A DNA stretch of 64,000 bases from Nemania diffusa (lineage: Eukaryota; Ascomycota; Sordariomycetes; Xylariales; Xylariaceae): assembly GCA_038501195.1 (NCBI GenBank), contig JBBPUQ010000002.1, positions 5,161,001 to 5,225,000 on the forward strand, read 5' to 3'. Shown one piece after another: positions 57,850 to 64,000 of this stretch. The position numbers and the translations under genes were made by a program. Within the stretch, counting starts at the first letter, position 1; each line of letters starts with the position of its first letter. A model generated the notes under the pieces. It was not told where the DNA came from. It searched no databases and saw nothing but the letters and a program-made list of their open reading frames with translations.

Positions 57850-60723
57850 ATGCCGCCTACATCATCTTTAGGGTCCCCTAGCGGTACTGGCACCGAAAAC
57901 GATAATACCAGAGCACTCCAGGGCCTACTTATCGAATGTGCCCAAGCATGGCCGTGTCGCTCTCTGTTCTTTTACCCCCCTGGAAATGTCGTAGACCCGA
58001 TCCAGACTTCATACCGCGACCTCTACCAGAATGCACGGCAGAAAAGCGCCTTGATCCGACAAATTCCACAGTTTAAGGAAGAATATCCAATACTTCTCCA
58101 TCTAGATGATCAACAAGACGCAATCGTATGGTTCTGGGCTGTCCTATTCGCAAAGGGTTTGCCAGTCATGTCCACCCCATTTAGCTCCGTCAAAGAGCAT
58201 AGGAACTCGCATATCCATAACCTATCGACGCTATTGAAATCCCCCATCTGCATCGCCAGAGCCAAGGATGTGCATCTCTTTTATGGGGCAAATAATCTGC
58301 ACCTCTACATGGTTGAGACGCTGTATGATACATCAAGGCTTGACAGAGTAGCACAGCTCGGTAATAGCGAAGCGGACTCGGTTCAAAACGCCAAAATTCA
58401 CGATTTCTACGAAGGCGGAAATTCCCTGGCCATGCTGATGTTGACGTCTGGCAGCACTGGAAACGCGAAAGCTGTGTGCTTAACCCACCACCAAGTGCTC
58501 GCAGCTATCCGGGGGAAATCAGTTACCCGGACGGTTTCCCCTGGCCATTCATTTTTGAACTGGATCGGGCTCGACCACGTGGCGAGCTTGGTAGAGATAC
58601 ACCTTCCCTCATTATTGCTAGGCGTCGACCAGATCCATGTGCATGCTTCGAATGTCGTTTCCTCCCCGCGGACGTTTCTTGATCTCCTCAGCCGGCATCG
58701 CGTGTGTCATACTTTTGCCCCGAACTTCTTCCTCGCCAGACTAGCAACGGTCGAATTCGAAGAACGCTGGGACCTATCGTCCTTGGCGCATATTATATCT
58801 GGCGGAGAAGCTAACGACGTCAGTGTTTGCGCTACAGTATCTACCCTTTTAGAGAAGTGTGGTGCCCCCGGAAATGTTATTATCCCTGGATTCGGCATGA
58901 CAGAAACCTGTGCAGGGTCAATTTACAATCTAGAGTGCCCCAGCTCGGACATCAGAAACCACTACGAATTCGCCTCCGTTGGCAGATGCATTAAAGGGGT
59001 CGAGCTTCGAATCACTACAGCTTCTAACACTGATGTGGTCAAGCTCGCCGCTCCAAATGAGCCTGGAAATATCGAGGTCCGCGGCGAAGTTGTGTTTAAA
59101 GGCTACTATCGGAATCCCGAAGCTAATAACGAGTCGTTTACTCCTGATGGATGGTTCCGTACTGGAGACCAAGGAGTCATTAATGATGACGGCAACCTCC
59201 GACTTATGGGCCGCACCAAAGATGTCATTAATATCAACGGGGTCAAGTTCGCCGCTTCTGATATCCAAGGCTCTATTGATAGGGCCGTTGGCTTTCTCGT
59301 GGCACGTGTTATTTGTTTTCCGTCTAGAGGACAGCACACTGAACGAGTTACCGTTACATATGTGCCGATTGAGTGGCCTATAAAGGATGACCAAGTCGTC
59401 CACATTGAGGACCTCATCGCACAAGCCTGCTTCGCGAGCACCGGCTCATACCCGGTCATCTTTATGCTCGGGAAAACCTCTATCGGCCTACTTCCTACTT
59501 CTGCTTTAGGCAAGATATCACGATCGAAAATGACAAGTCTTTTCGAAGCAGGGCATTTTACTGGGGATACTCGTTTACACGAGCTAGAGGTGAAAAGGAT
59601 CAGAAAAGAGAAGTGTGCGCGTTATCCTACAGAGCAGGAGAAAAATACCACCGAACGCGAAAAAATCATTATTGACGAGATCTCGGCGTGCCTCGGTATG
59701 TCGAGCAGCGACGTTGATGCTGAGACAAATATCTTCGAGCTGGGAATCACGTCGATGGACTTAATCCGCCTAAAAAACTCCCTTAAGAGTCGACTTGGCG
59801 TCGAAGTACCCGTTACAACCCTTGTGAAGTATACCTCCGCAAGGGCGTTAGCCACGGTCCTATACAATTCGCTTTCCCCTGTAACCACATATGACCCGGT
59901 GGTTGTGTTGCAGTCCAAGGGTACGAAGACACCCCTGTGGTTGGTCCACCCCGGGGTGGGTGAAGTGCTCGTTTTCGTGGGGCTCGCACGACAGCTGCGG
60001 GATAGTGAGAGGCCGATCTACGCGCTGCGGGCGAGAGGGTTCGAAGGTCAAGAGCCATTTCACTCTATCGAAGAAGCCGTGGGGATATACATCAGCGCGA
60101 TTCAGTCACACCAGCCGCAGGGCCCCTATGCGTTGGCGGGCTACAGCTACGGCACGATGCTAGCATTCGAGATTGCTAAAAAGCTTGAAGCTCCGGTACG
60201 CTTTCTTGGCAGCTTCAACTTACCACCCCACATCAAGGTACGTATGAGACAGCTCAGCTGGAATTTATGCCTGCTGAACTTGGGGTACTTTACGGGACTT
60301 ACCTCCGAAGAAGCTGCTCACGACCTCGAAGAACAGGGAGACTTTCAAAACTTGTCTCGCTACGATGCCTTCAGAAAGATCTGGGAGGCCTCTGATCCCG
60401 ACCGTCTCGTAGAGTTAGGTCTCAGCGAGCATGATTTGATGCAGTGGGCGCACGTTGCTTACAGCTTACAGAGCATGGCCATCGATTACGAGCCAAGCGG
60501 TACCGTTGATGTAATGGACATATTTCATGCGGTGCCGCTAAAAAAGGTGGCTCGTTCTCGCCATGAATGGATCAATGAGCATTTATCCAAGTGGAAGGAT
60601 TTCTGTAAAACGGAGCCCGTCTTTCACGAGGTCGGCGGGGCTCACTACACGATGTTAGGACCAGATCATGTAAATGGGTTCTTGGTCAAATTACAGGCTG
60701 CCTTGACGAATAGGGGGTTGTAG
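57850..60723 (+). CDS. NRPS-like A-T-TE synthetase (aryl-pyruvate dimerising type)
   Basis: An intronless frame of 957 residues. The adenylation domain (about 20-570) has LTSGSTGNAKAV, GFGMTETCAG, GWFRTGDQG, GRTKDVININGVKF and the PTSALGKISR lysine motif. The thiolation domain has FELGITSMDLI, phosphopantetheine Ser about 635. The thioesterase has AGYSYGTMLAFEI, Ser about 766, and a C-terminal GGAHYTMLGPDHV His. There is no condensation domain. The A domain shows NWIGLDHV where amino-acid-activating domains have the Asp that holds the amino group. This replacement is shared by TdiA, atromentin and aspulvinone-type enzymes, which activate aryl 2-keto acids and join two of them in the TE domain to a quinone, furanone or butyrolactone. 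Exact product unknown. With the adjacent O-methyltransferase and P450 it forms a small cluster. Confidence 0.92.
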   Translation: MPPTSSLGSPSGTGTENDNTRALQGLLIECAQAWPCRSLFFYPPGNVVDPIQTSYRDLYQNARQKSALIRQIPQFKEEYPILLHLDDQQDAIVWFWAVLFAKGLPVMSTPFSSVKEHRNSHIHNLSTLLKSPICIARAKDVHLFYGANNLHLYMVETLYDTSRLDRVAQLGNSEADSVQNAKIHDFYEGGNSLAMLMLTSGSTGNAKAVCLTHHQVLAAIRGKSVTRTVSPGHSFLNWIGLDHVASLVEIHLPSLLLGVDQIHVHASNVVSSPRTFLDLLSRHRVCHTFAPNFFLARLATVEFEERWDLSSLAHIISGGEANDVSVCATVSTLLEKCGAPGNVIIPGFGMTETCAGSIYNLECPSSDIRNHYEFASVGRCIKGVELRITTASNTDVVKLAAPNEPGNIEVRGEVVFKGYYRNPEANNESFTPDGWFRTGDQGVINDDGNLRLMGRTKDVININGVKFAASDIQGSIDRAVGFLVARVICFPSRGQHTERVTVTYVPIEWPIKDDQVVHIEDLIAQACFASTGSYPVIFMLGKTSIGLLPTSALGKISRSKMTSLFEAGHFTGDTRLHELEVKRIRKEKCARYPTEQEKNTTEREKIIIDEISACLGMSSSDVDAETNIFELGITSMDLIRLKNSLKSRLGVEVPVTTLVKYTSARALATVLYNSLSPVTTYDPVVVLQSKGTKTPLWLVHPGVGEVLVFVGLARQLRDSERPIYALRARGFEGQEPFHSIEEAVGIYISAIQSHQPQGPYALAGYSYGTMLAFEIAKKLEAPVRFLGSFNLPPHIKVRMRQLSWNLCLLNLGYFTGLTSEEAAHDLEEQGDFQNLSRYDAFRKIWEASDPDRLVELGLSEHDLMQWAHVAYSLQSMAIDYEPSGTVDVMDIFHAVPLKKVARSRHEWINEHLSKWKDFCKTEPVFHEVGGAHYTMLGPDHVNGFLVKLQAALTNRGL

Positions 60724-61410
60724 TGGGCGTCCGGAGCCTTAAGTATAAGATAGCTGTCTAGTGCTCGTAGTCAAAATGCTTAATTAGCATGTGCTTTATC
60801 AATACTTTGTAGGAAAAGGGGGTAAGCGAAACCCCCGCATATCACATCTACACTAAAGACCGCGGTAATAATAATGCAAATTCACACGTAACGGCTCGCT
60901 CAACAATAACAGGAGTAATACTAGAATTTATCGCACATATACACATATGATCTTATAATAATAATTCCATTAGCAAAGGGAGTTAAATAGTGGGCTGGCT
61001 AGCTGGTTGTGTAGGTAACTTGTAAAACAAAAGGGGCCTACACCACTTGCGCTGTTGTAGTACCCTGCAATATTTATGATACACACGTGCTTACTTATAA
61101 AACAACGCATTGCGGAGGCGCGGAATACGACATCACTTTCGCGCAGGTGTATTCTAAGTGGTGGGTGTAGTCGCAACGTCTTGCACGTTACGACAGTACC
61201 TCCTTCATAGAAGAACCTTCGCCGGTGAACCTCGATCTATAGCCTCACATTCGCATTCTTGACTTATTCACACTTCTTTTCTGGTACCCAACGACTATCT
61301 TCGAATTACTACCTTATCAGTATTATATACTAGAGGGGCATTTCGATTTCGCTGTGCCCATTTGTAGAATTCGTTACCAAGGCATTCCGCCAGTAGAACG
61401 AGCTCACGAG
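60724..61410. other. Intergenic between synthetase and methyltransferase
   Basis: 687 bp, AT-rich, both genes point the same way; contains the methyltransferase promoter. No gene seen. Confidence 0.45.
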
Positions 61411-62828
61411 ATGCCATCTGAGCTCTATGCCGCCTTAGAAAAAGTGCGGGAGCTTCTCCCGACTGTAGATGGAGAGTCTCGAACATCACTCATTGCAGAC
61501 CTACACGAGCTCGCAAACAGTCTTGAAACTCCCGACGACACCCTTCATCGCTATGGGGCCATGGTGGGCATAAGTATCCTTTTGCACCTAAATCCACGCG
61601 CTAATATCCTTCCAAGAACCTTCAGACTGCGGCCGTCAAGATTGGGTTTGACTTGGGACTCTTCAAGCTGCTTGTCAAGCATGGTGGGCCGATTGATGTC
61701 CATGATATATCTCCTACCGTAGCTACAGAGATCACCTTGCTATGTAAGATATCATCACGCAATCATCTCGACATCAATTCCTTGGATAGGAGAATAATTT
61801 GACAACTTACGTACAGCTCGAATATTAAAATATCTTGCTGCCATTGGTACAGTTGATCAGATCACGAGAGATCAATATGCTGCTAACCACCTCACCAATA
61901 ACCTGTCCGAGAGGGTAGCCGAGGCAGGCATCTGTCACTAGTGAATAACCACTCTTTCTCATTAAGCTGTGTTGCTCTCCACTGACTCTTTTCGAAAATA
62001 CGATCAGCTTTGCTACTGCTGCTCCACAGTACCAAGTCTTGCCAGAGTTTCTAAAAAGGACGGGCTACAGAAATCCTACCGACGCGCTGCATACTGTGTG
62101 CCAAGATGCCTTCAAGACGGATCTCCATCAATTCGCTTGGTTCGCCGAGAATCCGGAGAACCTGACTTACTTCAATGACTTCATGGCGTTCCGGCGTAAG
62201 CCTAAGCTATCATGGCTCACTGTATATCCTGTTCAGGAACACATCGGAGATTGGGACCCGGAGAGACCAGTGTATGTTAATATAGGAGGAGGCATTGGGC
62301 ACCAGTGTGCCCAATTCCTCGAGAAATATCCTCACGTCCCTGGGAGGGTTATTCTTCAGGATCTCCCACATTCGATAGCCAAGGCTCTCCCTACTCCAAG
62401 GGTCGAGAATATGGCCCACAACTTCTTTGACCCACAGCCCATCAAAGGTCAGTCCAAGTCCTTGATTCAGAAACAGCTATCACCGACTGATCTTTTTTGC
62501 AGGGGCGAAGTTCTACTTCCTGCGAGGCGTTTGCCACAACCACCCTACAGACCGGGTCAAAAAGCTGCTGAAGAACATAAAAGAGGTCATGGATCACGAC
62601 TCAATCATCCTTTTAGATGAATGGATTTTGCCAGACACAAAGGCTAATATCGACGGGGTTTCCATGGATCTCACGATGCTCGCCGCTTTCGCCGGTGCAG
62701 AACGAACTGAAACGCAATGGCGGTCTATTATTAACGATGTCGGGCTCAAGCTGGTTACAACATACGTGTATAATGCTGTTAGCCACGAGTGCGTAATGGA
62801 TTTGCGACTCCCGGCTCTAGACAAATAG
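61411..62828 (+). CDS. SAM-dependent O-methyltransferase (COMT-like)
   Basis: Five exons: 61411-61563, 61617-61743, 61817-61940, 62008-62447 and 62503-62828, total 1170 nt, 389 residues. The N-terminal dimerisation/winged-helix part includes LQTAAVKIGFDLGLFKLLVK and ILKYLAAIGTVDQ. The SAM site is YVNIGGGIGHQ, followed by GRVILQDLP. The catalytic region has RGVCHNHPTD with the expected His and then SIILLDEWILP. The family methylates phenolic or enolic hydroxyls of aromatic natural products. The exon 3/4 junction was fixed by restoring HYFATAAPQYQVLPEFL, a segment conserved in fungal members. The gene lies 0.7 kb downstream of the NRPS-like synthetase in the same direction, so its substrate is probably the hydroxyl of the dimeric product. 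No truncation seen. Confidence 0.9.
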
Positions 62829-64000
62829 GGGCGCTTGAATATGTAGTAGCCAATATACTGTATACAGTGTAACAGTCGCAAGCAATCTAAAATGCTTACC
62901 TAGGTAGTTTAATAGTGGTAGCACTGCCGCAGCCATGGTGAGTATGCTGTCATCAATAACCCGATACCTAAGTCCAGAAACATATAAAAACTTCGAATTT
63001 AGGCTCTTGCCATCATTAGCCCTCTTCCACTTGATGCTTGTGCGTGAGGCGCAGTAACCTAGTCAGTAAACCATTCAAGTTTGTAACGTCAGAGCAGTGG
63101 CGATATCATAGATGTATCGTGTCGCGAAATCTAGCAAGATGCACCATCTTGGTAGACAATGACTTGGTAGACGAACTACTTACTTAGACCAGTGTCGATT
63201 AGTGAGATAAGCTAGGGAGTGCGATATCACAAGAAGCTCTATGTACGACCGATGATTCCTTAACCGTTCCCTATTGGTGTCAGTAAAGTTTTTGATTCAA
63301 AAGCCGAATTCATATAAACACCGCTATACCCTACTCTACTACGTCAGTAGGAGCCATCGCCATCTTGAGCAGTTTTTTGCGACATGAGAAGCAGGCTACA
63401 TGTTAGATAACAAGCGTAGGTGAACAGGAAGCTGGATGGCGGGGGATTGCAGCTTGTTCTGCACCAGCAGATTGCGCGACACTCCCATGCAGTTGTTGAT
63501 CTTTAAAAATGGCCGGCTGTTCGGACGTTGTGGTACACAGGTGTCGTTACTACGTCGTATTATGCGCCGCCTCCAACAGTTTACAATCCTAGCATCAAAT
63601 TGTAGTATTCCTCAGCCTGTGATGTCGATCTCTTTCCTCATCATGCGCATGAAGATGTTCACGAATGCAGCCTGCTTCGCGGATTTTGACTAAATCTTTT
63701 CTTATATGCTCACTTGTGCTACCATGATTGCATGAACATTTTGATTACAACCACACCAGCTTAATGATTCGATCGGCGATTTGGACTATATTAATAAAGC
63801 CAAGCTGACACACAGAATTTCTCACCAACGACAGCCGGTAACTATCTCAACGGCTTATATTACTGAAAGCCACCATCGTTCATGTCGATCCCGAAGACTC
63901 CAATCTGGGTACCCTGTCGCAAGCCCAGCAAATATCCCTGAACGGGGACACAAAGGGCTCTCGCGCTTAGTCCAAAAGCGATACTTGCGTCTTCCCCGCA
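62829..64000. other. Right flank, no gene resolved
   Basis: Only short frames. A plus-strand exon-like stretch near 63871-63960 (THIVHVDPED-like, after an AAAG acceptor) may belong to a gene continuing beyond the window, but it breaks at a TAG unless spliced. I cannot assign it. Confidence 0.3.

Noticed and set aside
63436..63960. Partial gene at the right edge (85-codon frame, and an exon-like stretch near 63871)
   Set aside because: No domain recognised and frames are broken; too little sequence before the window ends.

Overview
The window is nuclear DNA of a filamentous ascomycete (Pezizomycotina). Genes are short-intron, spliceosomal and monocistronic. Donors are GTRNGT-like, branch points CTAAC/CTAAT-like, and AT-rich gaps separate GC-richer genes. 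The gene families present (HET, CFEM receptor, AreB-type GATA factor, A-T-TE synthetase, tannase family) are typical of Sordariomycetes-like fungi. The spliceosomal twin introns recall reports from Hypoxylaceae, so Xylariales is a reasonable but unproven guess. No tRNA, rRNA or CRISPR was recognised.

Region 1 (1-12 kb): 5' end of cytosolic leucyl-tRNA synthetase, a decayed ankyrin gene, a secreted tannase/feruloyl-esterase-family protein whose nucleophile serine reads as alanine, a HET-domain gene, and a type II membrane glycosyltransferase-like protein. Region 2 (13-27 kb): an unrecognised ~1925-residue protein with a proline/threonine-rich repeat tail, the PP4 catalytic subunit with two insertions, a small membrane protein, and an AreB/ASD-4-type GATA repressor behind a GATA-rich upstream region.

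Region 3 (28.7-37.3 kb) is the most remarkable. Three translation-related housekeeping genes lie side by side: KRR1 (+) and ENP1 (-) converge, and ENP1 and HGH1 (+) diverge. KRR1 (326 aa) is cut into 16 exons and ENP1 (487 aa) into about 15, with exons as short as 6, 14 and 17 nt and possibly 3 nt. At three positions the reading frame is restored only if one intron sits inside the donor site of another (stwintrons). The derived exon sums are exact multiples of three and the conserved protein order is preserved. Genes in the rest of the window have 0-6 introns.

Region 4 (41-49 kb): a PHO84-type phosphate/H+ symporter with a 5-nt exon, a flavocytochrome b2-type hydroxy-acid dehydrogenase, and a secreted GH27 alpha-galactosidase. 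Region 5 (49.6-63 kb): an aminotransferase remnant, a CFEM 7-TM receptor, a TA-flanked MITE, a P450, a decayed P450, an A-T-TE NRPS-like synthetase and an O-methyltransferase. The P450, synthetase and O-methyltransferase look like a small biosynthetic cluster for a methylated aryl-pyruvate dimer (quinone, furanone or aspulvinone type).
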